In this document: piece by piece, positions 22,301-34,689 of the stretch
Layout of the letters: the number at the start of each line of letters is the position of its first letter
Position numbering within the stretch: the stretch's first letter is position 1
Source of the DNA: Hydractinia symbiolongicarpus
Taxonomy: Eukaryota > Cnidaria > Hydrozoa > Anthoathecata > Hydractiniidae
DNA length: 64,000 nucleotides
Direction of reading: 5' to 3'
Assembly (NCBI RefSeq): GCF_029227915.1
Contig: NC_079888.1
Coordinates: forward strand, 6,381,001 to 6,445,000
Translations under genes and position numbers: made by a program
The notes under the pieces: model-generated
Told to the model about the DNA's origin: nothing
Databases searched by the model: none
The model's input: only the letters and a program-made list of their open reading frames with translations

Positions 22301-25300
22301 TTTGCACTGATTTTTTAGATCTCAGGGTACATCACTTTGGAGAATTCATTGGATTTTGAAACCACAAACAGTTATCAACTGATTGTAAAAGCTGAAGACA
22401 AAGGACAACCAAAACAATCCTCTACAGTCACTGTAAACATCCAAGTAACTGATGCAGATGAAAGTCTAACCATTGATGGACCACATTCCCAATCGATTCC
22501 AGAAGACTTTAACACCGTTGATCAAATCGTTCAAGTTACAGCAACTGATCCAGAAAATGCACAAATCACCTACAGCATTGTAGGAAACTCACCATTTGCC
22601 ATCGACTCATCTGGTGTCATCCGACGTGTCGGAAATATCGACAGAGAAGGAGCTGTGTTTATATATGTATTAACAGTTGAAGCTACAGCTGGTGGACATA
22701 CAGTTACAACTCAAGTTACCATTACTGTAACTGACGTCAATGATGAAACACCAGTTTTTGGTCAAGGAACTTACACTGGTAACATTGACGAAAACTCAGA
22801 AGAACATGCGCCTGTTATTGTAGATGTGGAAGTCAGTGCTACCGATAATGATGCAACCTCTCCCAACCATTTGTTTATGTTTTCAATAATATCTGGAAAT
22901 ACCAATGATGCCTTTAAAATTGATGCTGTAAGTCAGAATTTACCCCTTTCGTAGTAATTCACTTCTCCGTTTTAAATTATTTTTAGGTAATTTTGCTTTT
23001 ACATTATTAAAGTAACTATTTTGAAAATGCGTTTATATTTAATATTAAAATTATATTATTTTTAGAACACTGGAGTAGTTTCTGTTAATAATCAAGCAGC
23101 ATTAGATTTTGAACAAAGCACACAAATCTACGATTTAGTCATTCAAGTTACAGATAGAGGATCTCCAGCATTGTCTTCTACAGCTATATACAGAATAACT
23201 TTGAACAATCTGAACGACAATACTCCCACATTCCCCGATGCTGTAATAAATCGTGTGTATCCAGAAAACAAAGCTTTGGGTGACTTGTTTCAGCTTGTTG
23301 CTACTGACTTGGATATCGGATTGGCTGGTGAAGTGGAGTATACCATCATAACACGAGATGATGTAGATCATTTTGCTTTAAACAAGGTAAAATATTTTTT
23401 AATCAGAATTCCTTTTTTTGATTTGCTTCAAAATCCAGTGTTTTGAATGTGCCGAATTATGTAACAATTCTGTTTTTAGGACACCGGATACCTAAGATTG
23501 CTAAAATCTTTTGATTTTGAAGTAAAGAACAGTTACCAACTTGTTGTTAAAGCTGAAGACAAAGGACAACCTAGGAAATCCTCTACAGTCACTATAAATA
23601 TTCAAGTCAGTAATGTTGAAGAGCCGCTTATCATTGATGGACCACATACTCAATCAATTCCAGAAAACTTCAACACAGTTGATCAAATCGTTAAAGTTAC
23701 AGCAACTGATCCAGAAAATGCACAAATCACCTACAGCATTGTCGAAAACTCACCATTTGCCATCGACTCATCTGGTGTCATCCGACGTGTCGGAAGTATC
23801 GACAGAGAAGGGGCTGTGTTTGTTTATGTATTAACTGTTGAGGCTTCAGCTGGAGGAAGTACTGTTCCAACTCAAGTTACCATCACTGTAACTGATGTCA
23901 ATGATAACACACCAGCATTCGGAGCTGCATCATACAGCGGCTCTGTAATGGAGAATGCAGCAACAGGCACCTTAGTAGCCACTACTCAAGCCGTCAGCGC
24001 AACAGACGGTGATGCAACATCTCCCAACAAGGATTTCATGTTTAGTATTATGAGTGGAAACACTGGAGATGCTTTCACCATCAATCCGGTAAGAATGATT
24101 ATTTAACAAATATGCTAATAAGTATACAGAAACACACGACTAGTCTTTCCTTCAACTAACAGAATTAAAAAGGTTTTACACAATGCATTTATATTATTTC
24201 TTTAACGTAATTTTAACTTTAGCTTAATGGTGCAGTTTCTGTTAACAAACCAGAGGCAATCGATTATGAATCTGCAACAAAAGTGTTTAATCTTGTTATT
24301 AAAGTAACTGATAAAGGACAACCTCAAATGTCTTCGACAGTTAATTATCAAGTCACAGTCAACGATGTTAATGATCATGAACCAACCTTTCCTAACGCTG
24401 TTATTGATCTTACCTTCCCAGAAAATCAACCTTTAGGTAATTTACATCAGTTACAAGCTACTGATTTAGACACTGGTCTTAATGGCATGCTCACTTACAC
24501 TATGACATCCGGAAATGCAGGCAAATTTTCAGTAGACCCGGTAAGTTACACTTTCATTGAACAAATTAACCGAAGTAATAATTGTTTTATATGAAACATT
24601 TCTTTAAACTTTTAATTTTTACTGATTTAGGCGAGCGGATTTATCAAGTTAAATCAAGCATTTGATTTTGAAGTAATGAACAGTTATCAATTAATTGTTA
24701 AAGCTGAAGACCAAGGACAGCCAAAAAGGTATTCCACGGTCACTGTAAACATCCAAGTAACCAATGTTGTGGAGCCGCTCACCATTGATGGACCACACTC
24801 TCAATCAATTCCAGAAGACTTCAACACCGTTGATCAAATCGTTCAAGTTACAGCAAATGATCCAGAAAATGCACAAATCACCTATAGCATTGTAGGAAAC
24901 TCACCATTTGCCATCGACTCATCTGGTATCATTCGACGTGTCGGAAGTATCGACAGAGAAGGGGCTGTGTTTATTTATGTATTGACTGTTGAAGCTACAG
25001 CTGGTGGACGTACCGTCTCAACTGAAGTTACCATTACTGTAACTGACATCAATGATGAAACACCAGTTTTTGGTCAAACAGCGTATACTGGAAATGTAAA
25101 CGAGCATGCAGCTCAAGGAACCGCTATCACAGCATCAGTTGCTCTGTCAGGTTCTGACAATGATGCTACATCTCCAAACAATCAATTTTCTTACATGATT
25201 GAAAGTGGAAATACAAACAACGCCTTTACGATTAACCCTGTAAGTTTATAAACATTTATTTGTCAGTCATTTATATCAAGCATTCAAAACAGCTGATCGT

Positions 25301-28300
25301 TAATATTATGTTATTTTATTTTTTAGAATACCGGCGTCATTACTGTTAACAAACCAAATGAGCTTGATTTTGAATCTCAAACAAGACAGTATACCTTGGT
25401 CATAAAAATCACAGATCAAGGCAATCCTCAACTCTCTTCGACAACAACATACACAATAGGAATAAACAATATCAATGATAACCAACCTATCTTTAGTGCT
25501 CCAAATTATGCAATGACCATTCCTGAAAATACTGCCAATAATGCAAATGTGTTGAAAGTTTCTGCTAGTGACGATGACGGAGAAGCACTTATGTATTCCA
25601 TCCCAGCAGGACTACCATTCAGTATCGATCCACTTACAGGTAAAAACCCGTTCTCCTTTATTATGTGGTGACGGTCCTTTTTAAGTTATAAAATTGTTCT
25701 CATTGAAATAAATTCTTCTTGATATTACCTTTATTGTTGATTTTTTTTCCTTAAGGGCAAATAACTGTGACCGGTCCATTGGACGTAGAGACACAAGAGT
25801 CTTACGGTTTTAAAGTTAGTGTTAGTGATGGAACACACATTGTAACATCTGATGTTGTTATTACTTTATCTGATGTGAATGACAAAACACCGACCTTCTC
25901 TGTCACTGGACCAGTTTCATATAGTGTTAAAGAAAATGCTGCCCTTGAATATGTTATTACAACCATGGCAGCATCAGATATGGATAAAACATCACCAAAT
26001 AATCAATTTATGTTTATGATAATATCTGGAAATGAGGATGGTAAATTTGAAGTTAAACAGGTAAAGAAAATTACCTTGTCGATTTACCAACATTAAAAAA
26101 TAACGTACTCAGTCATCTTATAATTTACTTAAATTTTTAGAATGGAAATTTGGTTTTGAAAGGAGCCTTGAACTACAATGTAAAGAACTCATATCAGCTA
26201 ATTATTAAAGTTGAAGACAAAGGAACAAATCCAACTTCACTGTCAAGCACAATTACTGTTAACATCAACGTCATGGATGTCAATTTAAATGCACCTCAAT
26301 TCGTTGGCGCTCCATATACAGCGAGCGTTGATGAAAACGTCAATAGTCCGATGGTTATAACAGTAACTGCAACAGATGCTGATGGACCAACAGATCAACT
26401 AACTTTCTCCATTGTCACTCCTTCCGTGCCATTCCAAATAAATCCTGACACTGGTAAAATAACTGCAACACAAACGTTTGATTCAGAAGTTAAGCATGAA
26501 TTCATGTTTACAATTAAGGTAACAGATGAGGGTGGTTTGTATGACGAGACTACAGTCAAAGTTACAGTTAACGATATTAATGATATGACACCAGTCTTCG
26601 TTTCTGCTCCATCTCAAATCAACGATTTATCTGAGAATACTTTGATTACAACTGTAATTGCCACATACCAAGCAACAGATGGGGATAGAACATCGCCCAA
26701 TCGAGATGTTATGTACATGATAACTTCAGAAAGTGTTCCAGGCATCTTTGAGATCGACTCGGTAAATAAATGTTTTTATGGTAACCTACCAGAGTTTTAT
26801 TCCTATAGGCTTCACTATTATTAACTAGTATATTGCATCTTTGATTTTAGGCAACAGGCGAACTCAAACTGAAAAGCGTTTTGGATTTTGAGACTGTTAC
26901 ATCATACACTATTACCATCCGAGCTGCTGATAAAGGTTCTAATGTTCGATTTGTTGACAAACAAGTAACAATCACTATTAAAAATGAGAACGAACATGCA
27001 CCAAAGCTTGATCAAACCTCATACGTTATGTCTGTGCTGGAAACAGAACCAGTCGACTACCAAGTATTAACTGTTATTGGAACAGACCAAGATGCTAATT
27101 CTGTGTTGACATACAGCATTCCAGATGGCATCCCATTCAGCATCGATTCTAACGGCGTTATTACTCTGAAATCGTTAAATCCACCACAATTGCCATTAAA
27201 TTTTGAAATGCAACAGCAATACGTCTTCGATGTAACTGTCGAAGATGAAGGTGGATTAAAAACCGACGCGCCTGTTACCATAAATGTCCTTGACGCAAAT
27301 GACAACAACCCAATCTTTGATCCCACCAACTATGAAAAATATGTTGATGAAAACATTCCCGTCAACAGTGAAATTGTAACAGTTTCTGCAACTGATATGG
27401 ATTCTGGCAACAACGGCATGATTATGTACTCTATTGTTGAAGGAAACATTGACAACGCATTCACTATTGACCCAGTAAGTTCATTACTATTTCTAAACTA
27501 AAAATATTCTCTAGTTTTTCTTTGCCTGTGTTCAATGTTTACAAAAAAGGAAGACAATTGTATGTAAACATGGTATATGTTTTAGGCAACAGGAAAAATA
27601 ACTGTCAACAAAGCATTAGATTTTGAAACAACAAACCAGTACGTACTTAAAGTAGAAGCTACAGACAAAGGTGCTAGCCCTCGATCATCTACAACAAATG
27701 CTATGGTAACAATACACGTCAAAGATGTTAATGAAAAACCAATGTTTCCACAATTATCAGAAACTATAATTGTTTTGGAATCCTCTAATGTTGGTCTACC
27801 TCTCCACATTGTATCTGCAGAAGATCCAGATAGCGGTGTTAATGGCATGCTTGTATATTCCATTGTGTCTGGAAATGAAGATTTAAAATTCAGAATTGAT
27901 GCGGTATGTAGAGATTTTTCAAAATGTTAATTTTAAACGAAGTAATTTTAAGAAGAAGGATGATGTAAAAAGTGATTCTGTTTGAGACCCTGGTACCAAA
28001 AATATTTTATTTTTCTTTAGGTTACTGGAACTCTTTTGTCACAAAACCCTGTTGATTTTGAAACAAAAACTTCATATGTACTTACCATTCGAGCAACCGA
28101 TAAGGGTACACCGGCATTAAGCACAGATGGTAAAGATTTTGTACTCACCATTAATATTGGAGATGTCAACGAAGAACCTCAATTCACACCAACATCAGAC
28201 ACTAAAACAATTTCCGAGACAACGCAACCACAAACAGTTATTTATACTGTAACAGCTACTGATCCTGATCAAGGGCTATTTGGAATGGTTACATATGAAA

Positions 28301-31300
28301 TTATAAGTGGAGATCCAAACAAACATTTTATGATTGATCCAGTAAGTACCTATTGATTTAACTTTGATAATATTAAGATCTATATGTTAATTTTGTAGAC
28401 AACAATACGTCTTAAGTCAACAAAGAATCAACCAAACGTGAAAAACACATGCATACCAAAGTAAAACAATTTTTAATTTCTTTTAACATCTTTTTTAGGC
28501 AACTGGTAAAATTAAAGTTAACAAAGTACTGGACTTTAAAACCCAAAATATGTACCTATTAAAAATTAGAGCTACAGATAAAGGGGAAAACACACTACAC
28601 ACAGGACCTGATGATTTCATGCTGAAAATTATACTGACTGATGATAACAACAACGCTCCAGTGTTCAACCCTGATTCTTACACTGAAACAATTAGTGAAA
28701 CTTTAGCAACTGGTGGAGATGTTGCAATGGTAACAGCAACTGATTCTGATTCAGGAAGTAACGGAGAAATTAAATACTCCATTGTGTCTGGAAATGTGGG
28801 AGATGTTTTCCAAATAGACGAGGTAATTTCAAACAAAGTTTGTTTGCGAAGCAACACTGTTAATGTTTCTTAAAAAAGGCATGAATATAATTTACTTTAT
28901 TTGGTTTAGTTGAGCGGTAAAATCACTCTGAAAAGCTCAGTTGACCATGAAACAATCAATATGTACACTTTGGTTATCAGAGCTACTGATGGAGGCTCCC
29001 CAGCCATGACATCCAGTACAGACGCTACTGTGAAAGTGATTGTTAGCAACGCAAATGAGCATGCTCCTGTCATCACTAACCTTCCATATACTGAATCAGT
29101 CGGAGAAGAAATGGACGCACCAATGATTGTGTTTACAGTAACTGCGACTGATCAAGATAACGATGCAATAACATTCAGTATTGATACCAATGGACCGTTC
29201 ACTATTGATGCAAATACAGGAGTAATAACAACCACAGGAAAATTAGATCGAGAGATTACTGACAAATACGTAATTAAGGTGACTGCCACAGATGGTAACC
29301 TGTCAACAATGAAATCACTGATCGTAATGGTCACTGATAAGAATGACAACAAGCCAGTCATGGTGAGCAAAGATTATCAAATAAGCATCCCAGAATCTGA
29401 ACCAGTTGATTCTGTCGTTGTTACAGTGCAAGCAACAGATATGGACATTGGTGATAATGGAATGGTTATGTATATGATTATCGCTGGTAATGAACTCTCC
29501 CACTTCAAAATAAACAAGGTAAATTGAAAGTTTTTGATAATACTGCTAATTTGTTACCAAGAAATAAGAAAAAATTTGAAATTGTATTGCTTATTATTAA
29601 TTCCTCATCAATTTTTTTTAGAACACTGGTGCCATCTCAGTGGCTGCTTCACTTGACTTTGAACAAAACCCAAAATACATGCTAACTGTAAGAGCAATAG
29701 ACAAAGGACAGCCAGCTCAGCATTCTGGACCAATGGATGCTACAGTGACTATTGCGATTACTGACGAAAATGACAATGCTCCAGTTTTTGGACCGGTACC
29801 AGCTGTAGATCTACCTGAATCAACTCAACCAGGCATCATCGCTACTGTAACTGCTACTGATGCAGATTCCGGTGACAGTGGAAAGATTATGTATGCTATT
29901 GTCGGTGGTAATGGAGGACAGAAATTTAGTATTGATATGGTATGTTCTTTTACCGTTTGTTCAGTTCTTCTACATATATCCAGCTAAGGAACTTTCTAGG
30001 CAAAGAGTTAATGTTACTAGGAGAATTTCTATTTTTTTCCAATTTATATAGAATACTGGTGTGGTTTCACTCATCGGAGAGTTGGATTTTGAGGCAGTCA
30101 AATCGTACAAATTAACCATTCGAGCTACAGATAAAGGCAACCCATCAAAATCCTCCCAACCTGATGCCATGCTTGTCATAAGAGTAACTGATGTAAATGA
30201 TAATAACCCTGGTTTCACTCAACTTGAATACACAAAGACCATTTCGGAGAATGCTGTTATTGGTACACCTGTCGTTAAGGTATCAGCAACTGACGCTGAT
30301 TCTGGCGTTAACAAAGAAATCATGTACTCAATTACCGCTGGAAACGACGAAGGAAAATTTGAAATTGACATGGTAAGTGGACTTCTTATGAACAAATTTG
30401 TGCTTTTTTAACGTGTTTGAAAAACTTTTACCATTACTATACCTAAACTAATTTTAGATGAATGGACAGATAACTTTGAAAGCCGGTCTTGACTTCAGCA
30501 CAACAAGTTGGTATACACTCACAGTCAAAGCAACAGACAAAGGCACTCCAGCAAACTACGGAGAAGCTACGGTAAAAATCCAGGTGACGGATGAAAACAA
30601 CAACAGACCAATATTTAACCCAGAAAAATACACACCAAGACTCAGAGAAGATACTGCTGTAGGAGCTATGGTAACAACAGTAACTGCAACAGATGCCGAC
30701 ACTGGCAAGAATGGTGAAATTATGTATAGTATCATCAGTGGTAATGACGATGGTAAATTCGAAATTGACGCGGTACGTTTCCACTTATGTTTATCACAAC
30801 ATACAGTAGGGTATTCCAACTAGCATAGCGACCTATTCATGTCCCCACACTTTTTACATTAACATAATATTCTATTTAGATGTCTGGAAAAATCTCCTTG
30901 AAAAAAGAACTGAACTTTGAAGACAAGACAGGATACACTCTAGTTGTTCGAGCAACTGACAAAGGAGATGCACCAATGTATTCCAATCCAGACGCTATGG
31001 TGACCGTCACTATCCTTGATATCAATGATAATGGTCCAACATTTGAAAAGCAAACATATATGGTATCTATTCCAGAAACAACAGCGCAACAAACTGTGAT
31101 CTTGACTGTAAAAGCTACTGATGAAGACTCTGGTTTAAATGGAGAGATTATGTATGCCATTGTAAGAGGCGACGCTGGAACTACATTCTCAATTAATATG
31201 GTACGAAGATTTAAATATAACTTATGTGATTTAACTATGTATAATTATTATATATATATATTTCTAACCCGTAGAATTCTATCCGATAATTTATGTTTTT

Positions 31301-34112
31301 TTCTACTTTGCAGAATACTGGTGAAATAACTTTGACAGGTCCATTGAACATTCTCACAAAAAGCTTGTACCAATTCGTTGTATCCGCTACAGACAAAGGA
31401 ACACCTGCAAATGTTGTCGAAATTGACGTGACTGTAAAAATCACTGACGTTAATCAAGCCCCTGTGATTACACCAAATGGTCCATTCGATATTCTTGATA
31501 ACAAGAACGTTGGGGAAGAAGTCTTTACTGTAGTAGCGGTTGATACAGATCTTGGTCAATTTGGAACGCTTATGTATGAAATTACCGAAGGAAATCAAGG
31601 AGGGATGTTTACAATTGATATGGTAAAATATAAAACAATGTTTATAATAAAAAAAAATTGCAGTGGTTTTTGTACAAACTATTATTCTCACCACTACAAA
31701 ATCTCTTTAAGTAATATGTTATGGAAATAAAACTCTTTTTTGTTTTATTTAGAATACTGGTAAAGTTACGGTTAGTTCATCGTTAACAACTTCCACCCCA
31801 AAACAATATAAAATCAAGGTGATGGTCAGCGACAAAGGTTCACCATCGTTATCTGCTATGGAATGGTTTGTAATCAATGTGAATCCATCAAACCACCAAC
31901 CAACCATTACACCACAAGGACCTGTCACCATCAAAGAAGATGCCGCAGTTGGTAGCTATGTTATCACAGTAGTTGCTAATGATCAAGACGCAGGAGATAA
32001 TGGTAAAATTATGTATGCCATTACTGGTGGAAATGCTGATGGAAAATTCCAGATCGATATGGTAAATATCTTTAACATTTAACATTTTAAATATTTACAT
32101 TTTGAAACGTGAGCACTGCAGATACTAAATATATCACCAAATATATCACCAAGCAACCCTCTGAATGTATAATAATGAACAACTCTATTTTTTAGAATAC
32201 TGGTAAAATTACTGTCAATGGAGCTTTAGATGCCAGCACCACGTCTATGTATTCTCTTCAAATCACTGTCACTGACAAAGGTTCTCCAGCTTTGAGTGCA
32301 ACTGTTCCTCAAGTAGTTATGATATCTGCAATTTCCCCTCCAGTTTTTACAAATGGACCATTTGATGTTTGCATAACTGAAGAGCAACCAGCTGGTACAG
32401 TGGTGCTTACAGCTTTAGCTACTGATGCAGATAACGACAATCTTATATACTCCCTAGCACCCCAATTTGTTCCATTTGTTATTGATCCTCAATCTGGTGT
32501 TGTAACAACATCAAAAGTTATTGATCTTGAATTTGCTCAGCCTTTATACTTCTTCGGAATCTTCGTTACTGATGGTATTCACACAGTCCGCACAAACGCA
32601 ACTGTTTGCATAAACAATATCAACGACAACGCACCAGTTATCCAAGTTCCAAACACAGCGGAAATATGCGAAGATGCATCACTGGGCTCCGAAGTATGGC
32701 AAATGGACACCTTCGATCCAGATAATGATCCTATAACAGCAACAATCGTTTCCAGTGTGCCAGTACCATTTGCTGTTGATAACACTGGTAAAATCACGCT
32801 GGATGGTCCTCTAGATTTTGAAACAAAAGCACAGTACCTTTTTAAAGTTACTATTTCAGATGGTACATTCTCCACAACAGCAGACATCACTGTTAATGTT
32901 TGTGACATTAATGAATATAAACCGGTGTTTGCACCAGTCAATTACGATGTAAAAGTACCAGACGGATCCCAACCAAATACATATGTTACCACAGTCACAG
33001 CAACAGACCAAGATTCAGGAATCAATGGCATGATTATGTATTCCATCGTTGCTGGTAATACAGACGGTACGTTTACAATTGATCCAAACACTGGAAAAAT
33101 CACATTGACCAAAGCTGTAGATGCAGCCACAATTATGATGTACACATTAACCGTACGAGCAACAGATAAAGGAGTCAAACGTTCCTCAATGTCTTCATCG
33201 CCAGACGCAATGGTTAAAGTCACCATCATGAAACAAGGTATACTTATTATCTTTTTATACTCAGGCTACTTTATGCTATTTTTCTGTTATTTTTTTATTA
33301 AGTTTCTGAGGAAAAGACGTACTTAATTTATTTGCGCATGTTTTCATTTTAGTCGTCAACACATGTTCATGCCAATTACCTAATTCAACATATCCATGCA
33401 TCAAGTGGACCAAATATGAGATCATTCGCAAATTCGAAGGTAATTTTTTTTAAATATCCTTTATTTTCAACTTGAAAAACTCCTTCTTGCGCATTACTTA
33501 AATGTGATAGTATATACTTAGGTGAATAACTCTCAATTCTCTCTGAATTCACTTAAACATCTTATCTTTTTAACATAGGTTCCTGCTATGTTGACAAACT
33601 CAAGAAGGCAATCCAATACATCACTGCGAAAATCGAAAACGTTACCATGCTAACAACAAAGTTCACTGAATGCAAAGCTGCATTAAGAAGCGACATCACA
33701 ACCAGTGGATCATCGCAAACTTACCCCGACTTATTCTCACGATACGACATGTGCACAGAGAATCTTGAATGCAAACTCTCCATGTGGAAAATGCAATTGG
33801 AACAGAAGAAAATGATGTTAGAAAAGGAGATGATGATAGAAAAGGAAGGATGGGGAAATTTTAACATACCTGCTGCAGGTAGATACTTTAAAAGTCGGCT
33901 GTTAAACCTTTTCCACAATTTTATTACTGTACAATAAAAGAACGATAAAGGCAATTTTATGGCACCATAGCGATATAACATGTAGTTTGAAAAGTCTCCC
34001 ATTGACATAAAAAATCATCACTAATTATCATTTTTTTTTTCACCTTTTAGAATACTATCACAGCTTCTGGAATTTCATGAAGATGTCACAAAGCAGTCGA
34101 ACAAGCGATTAA
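19354..34112 (+). CDS. Secreted VWA plus about 31 cadherin-repeat protein, 26 exons
   Basis: Exons: 19354-19414, 20714-21310, 21411-22207, 22319-22927, 23066-23386, 23480-24088, 24223-24540, 24631-25239, 25327-25639, 25756-26060, 26141-26761, 26851-27474, 27586-27903, 28021-28341, 28499-28822, 28910-29518, 29622-29939, 30052-30372, 30458-30772, 30880-31200, 31314-31622, 31753-32061, 32196-33237, 33353-33439, 33579-33878, 34051-34112. They sum to 10,740 nt, exactly 3,580 codons, and every junction is GT-AG and in frame. Residues 1-20 are a signal peptide, about 34-215 a VWA domain, about 220-3430 cadherin repeats (DxNDNxP, LDRE/LDFE and DxDxGxNG calcium motifs, many degenerate), and 3431-3579 a Cys-containing helical tail. 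No transmembrane helix is seen in the spliced product. A calcium-dependent extracellular adhesion or matrix role is inferred from the domains. A variant ATTAAA lies 53 bases past the stop. I know no named orthologue. Confidence 0.9.
20714..21310 (+). other. Exon 2: von Willebrand factor A domain of the VWA-cadherin protein
   Basis: The whole VWA domain sits in this single exon. The beta-strand VVLVLDRSGSVGDADY supplies the metal-ion site residues D-x-S-G-S (Asp40, Ser42, Ser44). The conserved Thr is probably in EEFTNIHAGL. The third loop reads VITNDGAANRG, where the family normally has ITDG, so an Asn is inserted before the Asp. Cysteines at the ends (EVCTGEAD, KAVCK) could close the domain as in matrix VWA modules. 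A ligand-binding or multimer-forming N-terminal head is the family expectation. Confidence 0.9.
22319..25239 (+). repeat. Higher-order coding repeat: near-identical 609-nt exons 4, 6 and 8
   Basis: Exons at 22319, 23480 and 24631 are each exactly 609 nt and encode one and a half plus a half cadherin repeat. They are nearly the same in sequence, with shared runs such as SIPEDFNTVDQIVQVTA (ENFNTVDQIVKVTA in the second), SPFAIDSSGVIRRVG and DREGAVFIYVLTVEA. The alternating short exons 5 (321 nt), 7 (318 nt) and 9 also resemble each other (TFP(D/N)AVI, YPENKALG / FPENQPLG). The period is about 1.15 kb including introns. This indicates tandem duplication of a two-exon block inside the gene, more recent than the other repeats. 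Confidence 0.9.
33353..34112 (+). other. Exons 24-26: C-terminal cysteine-bearing helical tail
   Basis: About 149 residues follow the last cadherin repeat. The segment begins VVNTCSCQLPNSTYPC, has further single cysteines (GSCYVDK, KFTECK, YDMC, NLEC) and then an amphipathic, probably coiled-coil helix rich in Met, Lys and Glu (KMQLEQKKMMLEKEMMIEKE). It ends EYYHSFWNFMKMSQSSRTSD. Two N-glycosylation sequons are visible (PNST, ENVT). There is no hydrophobic membrane segment and no known domain. Oligomerisation through disulfides and the helix is a reasonable inference. Confidence 0.75.
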
Positions 34113-34438
34113 GACTGACGTCAGCACGAAATTATACAACAAAGAAAGCGAAAACAAAAACTTTATTAAACAGCTAAACATTTTATAACTATTTGGTGTT
34201 ACTTTTTATTGCTAAAGGCGAGATAAAATTCCCAATGTTACAGACAACATGCTTTCACTACTATTCTTCGACCTTCTTAATCGCCCCGAACTTCAAATTG
34301 TTTCATATGAATGCCTTCTTTTTATCGCACTTTCTGCGCATGTCAGTTCTGTGTATATGTTGTGAACATATTTTTTGGAAACGGAGTTTTGTAGTTCTAT
34401 TTATTGTATGGTAACGGTAAATTATTCGTTTATTGATT

Positions 34439-34680
34439 GTTATTATTCACCAACTTAGTCCACAGGGCTATCCATGAATGTTGTTGTACAACAATCTTTG
34501 CTCTGCATGTTAGAAAACCATTTTCAACACATTGCAAACAGGTATGAGTCGCCATGACAACTATTATTGTGTCATTATTCACCAACTTAGTCCACAGGGC
34601 TCTCCATGAATGTTGTTGTACAACAATCTTTGTATTAAACGCATTGCAAATAGACATAAGCCCCATGACAATATTATGCT
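34439..34680. repeat. Tandem duplication, about 127 bp x 2
   Basis: The phrases tattcaccaacttagtccac and agggct(a/c)tccatgaatgttg occur at 34443 and again at about 34570, each followed by ttgtacaacaatcttt and a gcattgcaaa(c/t)ag block. The core gttgttgtacaacaatc is itself nearly palindromic. It lies just past the 3' end of the VWA-cadherin gene and could be partly in its 3' UTR. Confidence 0.8.
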
Positions 34681-34689
34681 TGTCTCGCT

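Noticed and set aside
27057-33229. Numerous minus-strand ORFs across the cadherin exons
   Set aside because: They mirror the Thr/Val/Asp-rich cadherin codons. No domains, starts or splice logic of their own.
32247-33326. Reading the cadherin gene as ending in a transmembrane segment at 33326
   Set aside because: The hydrophobic end lies beyond a good donor site at 33238, and downstream exons 24-26 continue in frame to a proper stop. Kept only as a possible retained-intron isoform.
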